Shown here: piece by piece, positions 24,336-29,172 of the stretch
Position numbering within the stretch: position 1 is the stretch's first letter
Layout of the letters: each line of letters starts with the position of its first letter
Origin: a virus
IMG/VR virus record: IMGVR_UViG_3300007960_000128
Location: 1 to 29,172 of that record
DNA length: 29,172 bases
Strand: one strand, 5' to 3'
Made by a program: the position numbers and the translations under genes
Notes under the pieces: model-generated
The model's input: the letters and a program-made list of their open reading frames with translations, nothing else
Told to the model about the DNA's origin: nothing
Databases searched by the model: none

Positions 24336-24641
24336 TCAAAACAATGTTGTTTGAACGGTTTTGGGGTTCATGTAGTCAAGTAATTCTTTTTTGACTGTGT
24401 TTAATTGTTTCTGTATCTCCTTAACGAGTTGTTTGACTTCATCGGATTGCTTGCTATCTTTAGCAGCGTTTCCCTGTATGTCTGCGAGTAATGACTCGAT
24501 AGAGGCAACTACTGCACTAAGATGTTGTTTGACTGAATCTTCAGTAGCCAAATGCTTCCCTCGTATTGTCGTAGTCTTGTAGGGCATATAACCATGCCGG
24601 TAGGCCAAACTATTGCTACCAGATTGACACCAATGGCGCAA
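24336..24641 (-). CDS. Small coiled-coil protein at the operon boundary
   Basis: 101 aa in the longest frame; an ATG at 24587 giving 83 aa (MPYKTTTIRGKHLA) is a better protein start, but neither has a clear ribosome binding site. The second half is a heptad coiled coil (VKQLVKEIQKQLNTVKKELL). It is separated from the tagged block by 190 bases and lacks the tag, so it may be its own transcript, for example a regulator or scaffold-like factor. Function unknown. Confidence 0.6.
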   Translation of the reverse strand: MRHWCQSGSNSLAYRHGYMPYKTTTIRGKHLATEDSVKQHLSAVVASIESLLADIQGNAAKDSKQSDEVKQLVKEIQKQLNTVKKELLDYMNPKTVQTTLF

Positions 24642-24726
24642 AATGGCGAGTTTTTATGTTAATTTAGCATGGTTGAAGTAATAAAATCAACGTTGCAAAA
24701 TAAACATTGAAATAAAAAATTTGGAA

Positions 24727-24763
24727 CAAAGCCATATGGTTGTAACTTTGGTTAATAACCCTA
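24727..24763 (+). promoter_or_regulatory. Composite palindromic promoter element, copy 1
   Basis: CAAAG (24727-24731), CCATATGG (24732-24739), CTTTG (24746-24750), then ACCCTA (24758-24763). Unlike other copies, CAAAG abuts CCATATGG. The box ends 25 bases before the ATG at 24789, which has no Shine-Dalgarno sequence, so a leaderless transcript is likely. Confidence 0.7.
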
Positions 24764-24788
24764 AATCCCTCAAAATAGAGTTTTCAAC

Positions 24789-24983
24789 ATGGAAGAGAAG
24801 CCATATGAGAAAAATCGCGGAACATACTCAGACGGAACGCCTCGTGAAAGGGGCAAATATGAATGCAGCCGTCATCCTGTAATCAGGGGCTATAAATTCA
24901 TGTATGACCGGAATTGGTGCTATGAATGTGTTGCTTTTATGAAAGCGATGGGCTCTGAAGACTTTGAAGGTGATTGGTGCTAA
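24789..24983 (+). CDS. Small Cys-rich protein, probably leaderless
   Basis: 64 aa. Cysteines C26, C44, C47 and C64 with H29 (ECSRH, WCYECVAF, terminal DWC) could form a small zinc site. N-terminal third is charged and probably flexible. No ribosome binding site precedes the ATG; the promoter-like box lies 25 bases upstream, the spacing expected if transcription begins at the start codon. A strong hairpin follows seven bases after the stop. First of the single-gene units of the right-hand module. No family recognised. Confidence 0.75.
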   Translation: MEEKPYEKNRGTYSDGTPRERGKYECSRHPVIRGYKFMYDRNWCYECVAFMKAMGSEDFEGDWC

Positions 24984-24989
24984 ATTAGG

Positions 24990-25022
24990 CACAAGGGCAG
25001 GTTAATCCGTAAGTCCCTTGTG
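24990..25022 (+). terminator. Hairpin after the first accessory gene
   Basis: Perfect 8-base stem CACAAGGG / CCCTTGTG with a 17-base loop, starting seven bases after the stop at 24983. No T-run follows, so it may stabilise or process the 3' end rather than terminate. Confidence 0.5.
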
Positions 25023-25028
25023 GTAATT

Positions 25029-25081
25029 CAAAGCATTACCATATGGTTTGGACTTTGAGTTGAAGAATGAAATAAACCCTA
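25029..25081 (+). promoter_or_regulatory. Composite palindromic promoter element, copy 2
   Basis: CAAAG (25029-25033), CCATATGG (25039-25046), CTTTG (25053-25057), then ACCCTA (25076-25081), 18 bases on instead of 7. It lies upstream of the paralogue gene at 25149, which has a leader and its own ribosome binding site. Confidence 0.68.
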
Positions 25082-25148
25082 TTAGTCCCCAAATTGAAGG
25101 CTTAGTTGTCTCATGGGGAGACAAGACACCAAAACGAGGTGAAACATC

Positions 25149-25634
25149 ATGGAACAAGAAAAGTATGCAAAGAACCTTCAAAAAGTTCGTGCGTGGATGA
25201 ACGAAAACGACGCTGGCGCGATGGCTCAAGTGCTTGAAGCACAAATGGCCCTCCCTGCCGAAACCGAACAAGACCGCGACCGCCTTTGGCAAGCAATCAG
25301 GGCAATTGCAGCAATGCTGCCCAATTCGCCAATCAAGAAGGGCCGTGGTTCTTCCCTGCCTGTTGAGGTCCAAACCCTCATTGATGCCATTTCTCACGAT
25401 TACGGCGTTGAAATGGGTCTGGCGTGGAATGCCGCAGAAAACCGCTATTTGATGCGAAAGCACGGAAAGAGCGGTGGCGGTCTTTTCGCCAATCAGGATG
25501 AAGTCATTGAAACCCATGCGGCGAAAATGGCTTCTGACCTGAAGAAGCGATACAACGACGAAATCTGGGATGGAACCCGCGAAGGGCTGTATTCTCAGAT
25601 TTTCCCCGTTCAGGAGGTGAACGAGGAAGAGTGA
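25149..25634 (+). CDS. Accessory protein, paralogue A
   Basis: 161 aa, ATG preceded by GAGGTGAAACATC. Clearly related to the protein at 26770-27288: both share AWM-x-x-NDAG-x-M, LW-x-AIRAI-x-AMLPN, K-x-GRGS-x-L, a late GK-[ST]-GG and an acidic end (VNEEE here). Helical, without known catalytic motifs or membrane segments. The invariant GRGS and GK-[ST]-GG loops might bind nucleic acid or phosphate. The two genes face each other across a gene-free interval, each with its own promoter element. An unrecognised family, clearly under selection to keep its sequence. Confidence 0.85.
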   Translation: MEQEKYAKNLQKVRAWMNENDAGAMAQVLEAQMALPAETEQDRDRLWQAIRAIAAMLPNSPIKKGRGSSLPVEVQTLIDAISHDYGVEMGLAWNAAENRYLMRKHGKSGGGLFANQDEVIETHAAKMASDLKKRYNDEIWDGTREGLYSQIFPVQEVNEEE

Positions 25635-25663
25635 TTGTGTCAAATCTCCCCATGAGGCCCCAA

Positions 25664-25727
25664 TTTTTCTTAGGCGCATTGACCCCCGTAGGACGGGAAT
25701 GTTCATGTAAGTCGCCAAAAGAAAAAA
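25664..25727. other. Long two-part hairpin in the spacer
   Basis: TTTTTCTTAGGCG (25664-25676) pairs with CGCC plus AAAAGAAAAAA (25713-25727), enclosing a second stem CCCGT / ACGGG (25685-25689 / 25693-25697). It could end transcription in either direction: U-rich on one strand, A-rich on the other. It lies 30 bases after the stop of paralogue A. Confidence 0.5.
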
Positions 25728-25733
25728 TAATAA

Positions 25734-25799
25734 TAGGGTTTCATTTACAATGCAAAGTCCAAACCATATGGTAGCCTACTTTGGCTATTGGCTACCCCA
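25734..25799. promoter_or_regulatory. Composite palindromic promoter element, copy 3, boxes on both sides
   Basis: CAAAG (25753-25757), CCATATGG (25764-25771), CTTTG (25779-25783). A rightward ACCCCA (25794-25799) precedes the gene at 25844; a leftward TAGGGT (25734-25739) points toward 25640, where I see no minus-strand gene. This copy might fire both ways. Confidence 0.62.
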
Positions 25800-25843
25800 T
25801 AAACCGTAATTGTTACCTTTGGGTGTCCAAGGAGGCAAAAAAC

Positions 25844-26149
25844 ATGGTAACAGAACAGAAAATCAGGAACCTGACGAATTGTGGGCTTGTGAGCGTCAAT
25901 CATGCTCTAAAACTCGCAAAAACGCTTGAAAAAGTGACGAAGACAGAAGACCTCAGCGAGAACACCCTAACTGCTCTCATTGACTTGATGCAAGTGGCTG
26001 AACAGACACAGGACGCTTTGCGTCAAACCCAAAAGAAGCGTGATGAATATCATGGTTATTGGCAGAACCAGCGCGACGAATTGAGGCGTTTGCGTGAATG
26101 CCTCGACACCATCAACACGCTGCGAAAGATGATTCACTACGATGAATGA
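25844..26149 (+). CDS. Coiled-coil accessory protein
   Basis: 101 aa from the ATG at 25844, chosen for AAGGAGG eight bases upstream; the longer frame starts inside the promoter element. Helix-rich throughout with a long coiled coil in the second half (LRQTQKKRDEYHGYWQNQRD, RRLRECLDTINTLRKM), preceded by a short helix-turn-helix-like stretch (LTNCGLVSVNHALKLAKTL). Possibly a small DNA-binding or adaptor protein. No family recognised. Confidence 0.78.
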   Translation: MVTEQKIRNLTNCGLVSVNHALKLAKTLEKVTKTEDLSENTLTALIDLMQVAEQTQDALRQTQKKRDEYHGYWQNQRDELRRLRECLDTINTLRKMIHYDE

Positions 26150-26175
26150 GGGGAAAACGGGAACCAATGACCCTT

Positions 26176-26193
26176 CCTGCCCTTAGGGGCAGG
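26176..26193 (+). terminator. G+C-rich hairpin after the coiled-coil gene
   Basis: Seven-base stem CCTGCCC / GGGCAGG with loop TTAG, 26 bases after the stop at 26149. No T-run follows. Confidence 0.5.
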
Positions 26194-26214
26194 GAGGCGA
26201 GGTTCTGCATAAAC

Positions 26215-26268
26215 CAAAGTGCGAACCATATGGTAGTAGTCTTTGAGTTTGTTAAAACGCTACCCCCA
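26215..26268 (+). promoter_or_regulatory. Composite palindromic promoter element, copy 4, facing a gene-free stretch
   Basis: CAAAG (26215-26219), CCATATGG (26226-26233), CTTTG (26241-26245) and a degenerate rightward box TACCCCCA (26261-26268). No convincing plus-strand frame follows in the next 400 bases. Confidence 0.6.
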
Positions 26269-26652
26269 AAATCATCCAATTAAGGATGATTTGCCCCGGC
26301 GGTAGCGCAATTCAGATTTCTATTCAATTCGCTTAATTATTTTAGGGCATCGGCTTAATGGACCAATTATGAGGCCTTTTTTGACGCACTATCCCTAAAC
26401 CATTGGAATAGGGAATCATGGGCCACATAATGTGACTTAGGCATCACCACCAACTCATAATTTATTTCAAGCAATGCGGGGGTGCTTTGCTTAATGTTGC
26501 CTTGTGCTGGGTTAAAGCAGGAGTTTCGACACAACTTCCACGCGCCTCGCTACGTCTGAGGAAAACGGTTATTTTATTTCACCCGTTCAGTCACGAATAC
26601 CGGGGAGGGAATGGAAAATACTAACCATCCCTAACCGGCAGTTAAAGATGAT
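26269..26652. other. Gene-free structured interval, candidate non-coding RNA
   Basis: I see no credible gene on either strand. Visible structure: a perfect 7-base stem ATCATCC / GGATGAT (26271-26290), and a long hairpin from CCGG (26600) to CCGG (26638) with AGGGAATGG pairing to CCATCCCT. It is bounded by two promoter-like elements that point inward, copy 4 from the left and copy 5 from the right. A virus-encoded regulatory RNA, a packaging site or a replication origin are all possible. I could not fold it into a tRNA. Confidence 0.4.
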
Positions 26653-26699
26653 TAAGGTATATTTCATTCAAAGGCCATACCATATGGTTCTAGACTTTG
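26653..26699 (-). promoter_or_regulatory. Composite palindromic promoter element, copy 5
   Basis: CAAAG (26669-26673), CCATATGG (26680-26687), CTTTG (26695-26699) and a leftward box TAAGGT (26653-26658; ACCTTA on the minus strand). It points into the gene-free interval, opposite copy 4. Confidence 0.58.
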
Positions 26700-26720
26700 A
26701 TTGCTTGCAATGAACCCCAA

Positions 26721-26738
26721 TGCCCCCCGAAGGGGGCA
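26721..26738 (-). terminator. Hairpin downstream of paralogue B
   Basis: Stem TGCCCCC / GGGGGCA with a four-base loop, 32 bases past the stop of the minus-strand gene that ends at 26770. Typical of the hairpins that close each unit of this module. Confidence 0.52.
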
Positions 26739-26769
26739 AAGGGGCCAAAGGGGGACACAATCCCGAAAA

Positions 26770-27288
26770 TCACTCCTCTTCATCGCCCTCCGTTTCAGAG
26801 GCCATTGGAGGAATCAGGTTGAGCGGCATTCCGTCTTGAGCGGAGCCATCCCAACGGTCCTCCTTGAGAGCCGTCTTCAGAACACGCGAAACACGCGCTC
26901 CTTCGTTCTTTGCGGCATCTTGAGCCGAAGCGTAAGAACCGCCCGTCTTTCCGTGAGGAAGGACAATTCCCGAAAGAAGAGCCCAATTCGCCTCATAAAA
27001 GCCCGCAAAGGCAGTTTCGACCGCATTCGCCACAGAATCCACAGCGGCCTGAATCTCCGGTGAGAGAGTCGAGCCGCGACCGCGCTTGACAAACGTATTT
27101 GGGAGCATAGCGCCAATGGCGCGAATTGCCGTCCAAAGACGTTCCGCCTCGGTAGGATTTGCGACGTTAGCCGCCAACAGGTCGTTTTGGAGCCTCAAGA
27201 CTTCAGACATACTGCCCGCGTCATTCTGCTCCATCCATGCATTCACCGTTTGGACCTTTGAAGTCCAATATTCTGTATCTTTTTCCAT
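26770..27288 (-). CDS. Accessory protein, paralogue B
   Basis: 172 aa from the ATG at 27288, which has GAGGTGAACATC upstream, nearly the same leader as paralogue A; the longer frame to 27339 starts before this site. It shares NDAG, RLWTAIRAIGAMLPN, KRGRGSTL and GKTGGS with the protein at 25149, and ends in an acidic EGDEEE tail. Between the shared blocks the two have diverged and have insertions, so the duplication is old. Helical, no membrane segment. Unknown family; a dose-related or partner role of the two copies is conceivable. Confidence 0.85.
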   Translation of the reverse strand: MEKDTEYWTSKVQTVNAWMEQNDAGSMSEVLRLQNDLLAANVANPTEAERLWTAIRAIGAMLPNTFVKRGRGSTLSPEIQAAVDSVANAVETAFAGFYEANWALLSGIVLPHGKTGGSYASAQDAAKNEGARVSRVLKTALKEDRWDGSAQDGMPLNLIPPMASETEGDEEE

Positions 27289-27362
27289 GATGTTCACCTC
27301 GTTAGGTTGTGTCTCCGGTTTTGTGTCCCCCTTCGACACCTAAACGACCAAAAGAAGGTATA

Positions 27363-27416
27363 TGGGGTTTATCATTTCATTTAACAAAGCAATAAACCAT
27401 ATGGTTTGATACTTTG
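27363..27416 (-). promoter_or_regulatory. Composite palindromic promoter element, copy 6
   Basis: CAAAG (27385-27389), CCATATGG (27397-27404), CTTTG (27412-27416) and a leftward box TGGGGT (27363-27368; ACCCCA on the minus strand), 16 bases from the palindrome. It serves paralogue B, whose start is 75 bases further on. Confidence 0.68.
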
Positions 27417-27436
27417 GGCTTCAATTACCCGATGAG

Positions 27437-27466
27437 GACGAGAAGGGGCCGCAGCCCCCTCCCGTC
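27437..27466 (-). terminator. Hairpin downstream of the zinc-ribbon gene
   Basis: GGGGC / GCCCC (27445-27458) inside an outer GACG / CGTC pairing, about 43 bases beyond the stop at 27509 in the minus sense. Confidence 0.5.
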
Positions 27467-27508
27467 CGGCCTCGGCGTTTGCCGTGAGTTGTTCCGATTG
27501 CTCGCAAT

Positions 27509-27784
27509 TCAAGCGAGGTCGGCCATTGTGATGCCTTTGTCGGCATAACCGGGCAAGGCGACGATTTTTTTCATGGCCTCGGTGTCGAAGTGGTGCGAAA
27601 TTGACCTAAGCCATTCAATGTCGCAGGTTCGCCGTTCCTCGGCTTTTCGGGCTTTCTCTTCCTCGGACAACGGTTCCTCACCGCATTCCTCGCAAAAAAT
27701 TTCCTCAGGGTCGAAATTGTTGATTACAACCCCTTCAATCACAATGTCGTAGCCGCAATAATTGCAGTATGTCTCGTATTTCAT
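27509..27784 (-). CDS. Zinc-ribbon protein
   Basis: 91 aa, ATG preceded by GAGGTATAACG. CNYC (C7, C10) and CEEC (C31, C34) form a standard four-cysteine zinc ribbon over the first 40 residues. Next is a charged helix (EEEKARKAEERRTCDIEWL), then a small helical C-terminus. Such proteins often bind nucleic acid or RNA polymerase; an early regulator is a fair guess. Promoter element copy 7 lies about 80 bases upstream and a hairpin follows the gene. Confidence 0.8.
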   Translation of the reverse strand: MKYETYCNYCGYDIVIEGVVINNFDPEEIFCEECGEEPLSEEEKARKAEERRTCDIEWLRSISHHFDTEAMKKIVALPGYADKGITMADLA

Positions 27785-27839
27785 CGTTATACCTCATTTT
27801 GTGCCTATTTCAGCACCCATGCCGAATTGTCGGTATTCT

Positions 27840-27882
27840 TACGGTTGTTCAACAAAGATAACAACCATATGGTCTTACTTTG
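27840..27882 (-). promoter_or_regulatory. Composite palindromic promoter element, copy 7
   Basis: CAAAG (27853-27857), CCATATGG (27865-27872), CTTTG (27878-27882), leftward box TACGGT (27840-27845; ACCGTA on the minus strand), seven bases from CAAAG. Serves the zinc-ribbon gene. Confidence 0.66.
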
Positions 27883-27897
27883 GTCTAAATGACCTCG

Positions 27898-27915
27898 CCA
27901 CCCCCTAAAGGGTGG
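27898..27915 (-). terminator. Hairpin downstream of the two-gene unit
   Basis: Stem CCACCC / GGGTGG with a six-base loop, about 20 bases past the stop of the 46-aa gene in the minus sense. Confidence 0.48.
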
Positions 27916-27934
27916 GTCATTGGTCGTTTTGGGC

Positions 27935-28075
27935 TTAACACCGCCTCCCGTTGCACCATCTTTCATCATCTGCTCGCTCATCACACGCTCGCATTTCAGT
28001 CACACCGGAACAAGTCCGGCAGTAACGGATTGACGTTCCGCATCTTTCGCTTTTGCAGTATTTACAGTTGTCCAT
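27935..28075 (-). CDS. 46-aa multi-cysteine protein
   Basis: Complete 46-codon frame, ATG at 28075 to TAA at 27935. GGAGG sits eight bases upstream inside the stop region of the preceding gene, so the two are coupled. Cysteines at 4, 7, 12, 19, 22, 31, 41 and 46 (NCKYC, YCRTC) give eight in 46 residues, enough for two zinc sites. Starts MDNCKYCKSERCG. No family recognised. The only clear two-gene unit in this module. Confidence 0.7.
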   Translation of the reverse strand: MDNCKYCKSERCGTSIRYCRTCSGVTEMRACDERADDERWCNGRRC

Positions 28076-28077
28076 AT

Positions 28078-28287
28078 TCATCCCTCCGCAGGAAAGTTTT
28101 CTGCGTCCTTCTCAATTTGCGCCATAAAACGCTCAGCATCAAAACGCGGGTTGATTTGCTTGCAGGTGTCGCAAAAGGCATAAATCAAATCATAGACCCC
28201 GTAAAGGGTGTATTCTGTGTTAGAGTGCCTCGCCACAATTCGAGCAAAAGACCATGCAAACTTCTCGAAATCCTTTCGGGTCATCAT
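28078..28287 (-). CDS. Small phage-type protein (MTRKDFE...NPRFD), probably leaderless
   Basis: 69 aa. Begins MMTRKDFEKFAWSFARIVA and ends CKQINPRFDAERFMAQIEK, a plan common to many short phage and plasmid proteins of unknown function that open MTRKDY/F and end NPRFD-x-x-RF. No Shine-Dalgarno sequence; the TAGGGT box (ACCCTA on the minus strand) ends exactly 25 bases upstream of ATG 28287, as in two other units. Met 2 at 28284 is an alternative start. Translationally linked to the 46-aa gene downstream. Confidence 0.8.
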   Translation of the reverse strand: MMTRKDFEKFAWSFARIVARHSNTEYTLYGVYDLIYAFCDTCKQINPRFDAERFMAQIEKDAENFPAEG

Positions 28288-28312
28288 ACCCTAAACCGGA
28301 TAATCAGATTCA

Positions 28313-28355
28313 TAGGGTTAGTCAACCAAAGTTGCTACCATATGGTCTTACTTTG
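28313..28355 (-). promoter_or_regulatory. Composite palindromic promoter element, copy 8
   Basis: CAAAG (28327-28331), CCATATGG (28338-28345), CTTTG (28351-28355), leftward box TAGGGT (28313-28318). Box to ATG: 25 bases between. Confidence 0.7.
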
Positions 28356-28362
28356 GGATAGA

Positions 28363-28384
28363 CCCCGAAGGGGGGCTTTCGCCC
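28363..28384 (-). terminator. Double hairpin downstream of the last gene
   Basis: CCCC-GAA-GGGG (28363-28373) directly followed by GGGC-TTTC-GCCC (28373-28384), just past the stop of the minus-strand gene ending at 28392. Confidence 0.5.
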
Positions 28385-28391
28385 TATGACC

Positions 28392-28697
28392 TCAGTAAAA
28401 GACCTGAGGCTCATATTTACCCGTTTCGCGGTTGAAGTGCATCAAAATCACGCTGTCGGGAGTGCTGCAAACCGCCAGAAAAGCGGTCAAAGCAGAAGTA
28501 AGGCCGGTGACGTAAAGGTGCAAAACATCAGCACCGAAAACATCGAGTGCAGCGTTGAAAGCGATGGAAACGCTCCGAAGGTATTCAAAGTCCAAGGGAT
28601 TCTCAATCTCTTGGAAAATGAATTGTTCAACGGGTTGTCCATCGTTGGTCTTGATTTCATGGCGTCCTGCACAAAGCCCCACGGTTGCTACGTTCAT
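28392..28697 (-). CDS. Small alpha/beta protein, unknown, probably leaderless
   Basis: 101 aa. Compact alpha/beta pattern: MNVATVGLCAGRHEI opening, a helix, then LHLYVTGLTSALTAFLAVC (59-77) and ILMHFNRETGKYEPQ (84-98). The second part, strand-helix-strand with TGLT and a hydrophobic helix, recalls small Rossmann-like proteins of the CARF or ring-nuclease kind; that is only an impression and no catalytic residue can be named. No ribosome binding site; the promoter box ends 25 bases before the ATG. Outermost gene of the accessory module. Confidence 0.78.
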   Translation of the reverse strand: MNVATVGLCAGRHEIKTNDGQPVEQFIFQEIENPLDFEYLRSVSIAFNAALDVFGADVLHLYVTGLTSALTAFLAVCSTPDSVILMHFNRETGKYEPQVFY

Positions 28698-28722
28698 GCT
28701 AAAACCCGAAAATCTGTATTCT

Positions 28723-28755
28723 TAGGGTATTTGGACAAAGAACCATACCATATGG
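28723..28755 (-). promoter_or_regulatory. Composite palindromic promoter element, copy 9
   Basis: CAAAG (28736-28740), CCATATGG (28748-28755), leftward box TAGGGT (28723-28728). The right-hand CTTTG is missing, so the outer arm is not needed on the side away from the gene, or the copy is decaying. A weak further copy (CAAAA and TCATATGG, 28831-28854) follows. Confidence 0.66.
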
Positions 28756-28789
28756 AAAGGCGGAATAGAATGAAAGTGGCTTAGATGCT

Positions 28790-29172
28790 CTCCCCTGCCT
28801 ATGTCAGTTTAGGTATGAAATATTATCCTGCAAAATAGACTCCATTTCATATGGGTCGTTTCAATTGCACCTATACCTATGATGTATATTCATATGCTAT
28901 ACCTATAACTATGCAAATTGATGTTTCTAAGGCGGGCAGGGGGGCTAGAATAATAGAAACCGCCCAAAACAGGAGGGTAGTGCAACAGTAGGTAGGAGTT
29001 TCTTCATTATTATATATTTATTATTATTATACTACTACTACTACTACTACACAGGGAGAGAGAAACACAGGGGGGGGGAGAGAGAGAAAAGAAGAGGGGG
29101 GGGGTATAATCATTAGAATGATAATCGAAACGCCTTTCGAGGAGTTTCATGGGGTTAGTGTTGCACTAGCCC
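28790..29172. other. Non-coding low-complexity right end
   Basis: No gene seen. It holds two direct copies of CTATACCTAT (28871-28880 and 28897-28906), an ATT-rich run followed by about seven repeats of the triplet CTA/ACT (near 29030-29051), long G and GA runs (29052-29104), and an inverted repeat TAGTGCAACA (28978-28987) / TGTTGCACTA (29159-29168). It could be a genome terminus, an origin or an assembly edge. Confidence 0.5.

Noticed and set aside
25002-25718. Minus-strand 238-codon open frame
   Set aside because: It is antisense to paralogue A, which has a ribosome binding site and a recognisable paralogue; no start signal on the minus strand.
26269-26652. tRNA in the gene-free interval
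   Set aside because: T-loop-like pieces (GTTCAGTCAC) are present but no cloverleaf with paired acceptor ends could be built.
26701-27063. Plus-strand 120-codon frame
   Set aside because: Antisense to paralogue B and begins in the hairpin region; composition is Arg/Ser-rich shadow sequence.
27889-28389. Plus-strand 166-codon frame
   Set aside because: Antisense to two coupled minus-strand genes with good starts; runs through promoter copy 8.
24727-28755. CRISPR-like array from the repeated palindromes
   Set aside because: The copies are hundreds of bases apart with genes between them, and there are no uniform spacers.
28386-28784. Plus-strand 132-codon frame
   Set aside because: Antisense to the 101-aa gene and overlaps promoter copy 9.
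29030-29104. Triplet and G-run tracts as a coding repeat
   Set aside because: No open frame with a start signal crosses them; more likely a terminus or assembly feature.

Overview
The window is most likely part of a head-tailed (Caudoviricetes-type) virus or provirus genome, probably of an archaeal host. A terminase large subunit, a portal, an XkdF-like prohead protease and a candidate small terminase lie in one long collinear minus-strand operon. The archaeal assignment is inference. It rests on an ATP-dependent DNA ligase with archaeal/eukaryal-type motifs, many zinc-binding CxxC proteins, a LAGLIDADG nuclease, GGTGA-type ribosome binding sites, and a set of apparently leaderless genes. I cannot name the host; a marine planktonic archaeon is a guess.

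Layout. (1) Positions 1-24142, minus strand, A+T-rich: a tightly packed polycistronic block of virion, packaging and unknown genes, with ATGA overlaps and gaps of a few bases. In transcription order: small tagged genes (24142 to 22333), a 337-aa protein, a candidate small terminase (21073), two large helical proteins (609 and 765 aa), a second set of small tagged genes with a zincin-like peptidase (16277 to 13637), an acetyltransferase-like protein, TerL, a 266-aa unknown, a winged-helix/LAGLIDADG protein, a Cys-rich mini-protein, the portal with zinc-finger inserts, a 682-aa helical protein, several small genes, a large DNA ligase with a LigD-phosphoesterase-like tail, and the XkdF-like protease, which runs off the left edge. 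The capsid gene probably lies beyond that edge. (2) Positions 24143-24790: A+T-rich boundary with a minus-strand coiled-coil gene, direct repeats and palindromes. (3) Positions 24720-28790, visibly richer in G+C: an accessory or early module of short, mostly single-gene units. (4) Positions 28790-29172: non-coding, low complexity, with an inverted repeat near the window end.

Two structures are not explained by ordinary annotation. First, at least 17 minus-strand proteins carry the same short peptide, roughly [TSDN]W-[KEF]-x-[IV]-[LV]-K. It is usually at the extreme N-terminus, twice at the C-terminus and once internal, on otherwise unrelated proteins. I suggest a sorting tag that brings cargo to the prohead, like the capsid-targeting sequences of T4 internal proteins. 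Second, the right-hand module carries nine copies of a composite palindrome, CAAAG-N6-CCATATGG-N6-CTTTG. It is followed on the gene side by an ACCCTA-like box, about 7-10 or 16-18 bases further on. In three genes without a Shine-Dalgarno sequence the box ends exactly 25 bases before the ATG, which fits a promoter for leaderless transcripts. Two further copies point into a 400-base gene-free, hairpin-rich stretch flanked by two paralogous genes, a good place for a virus-encoded small RNA.
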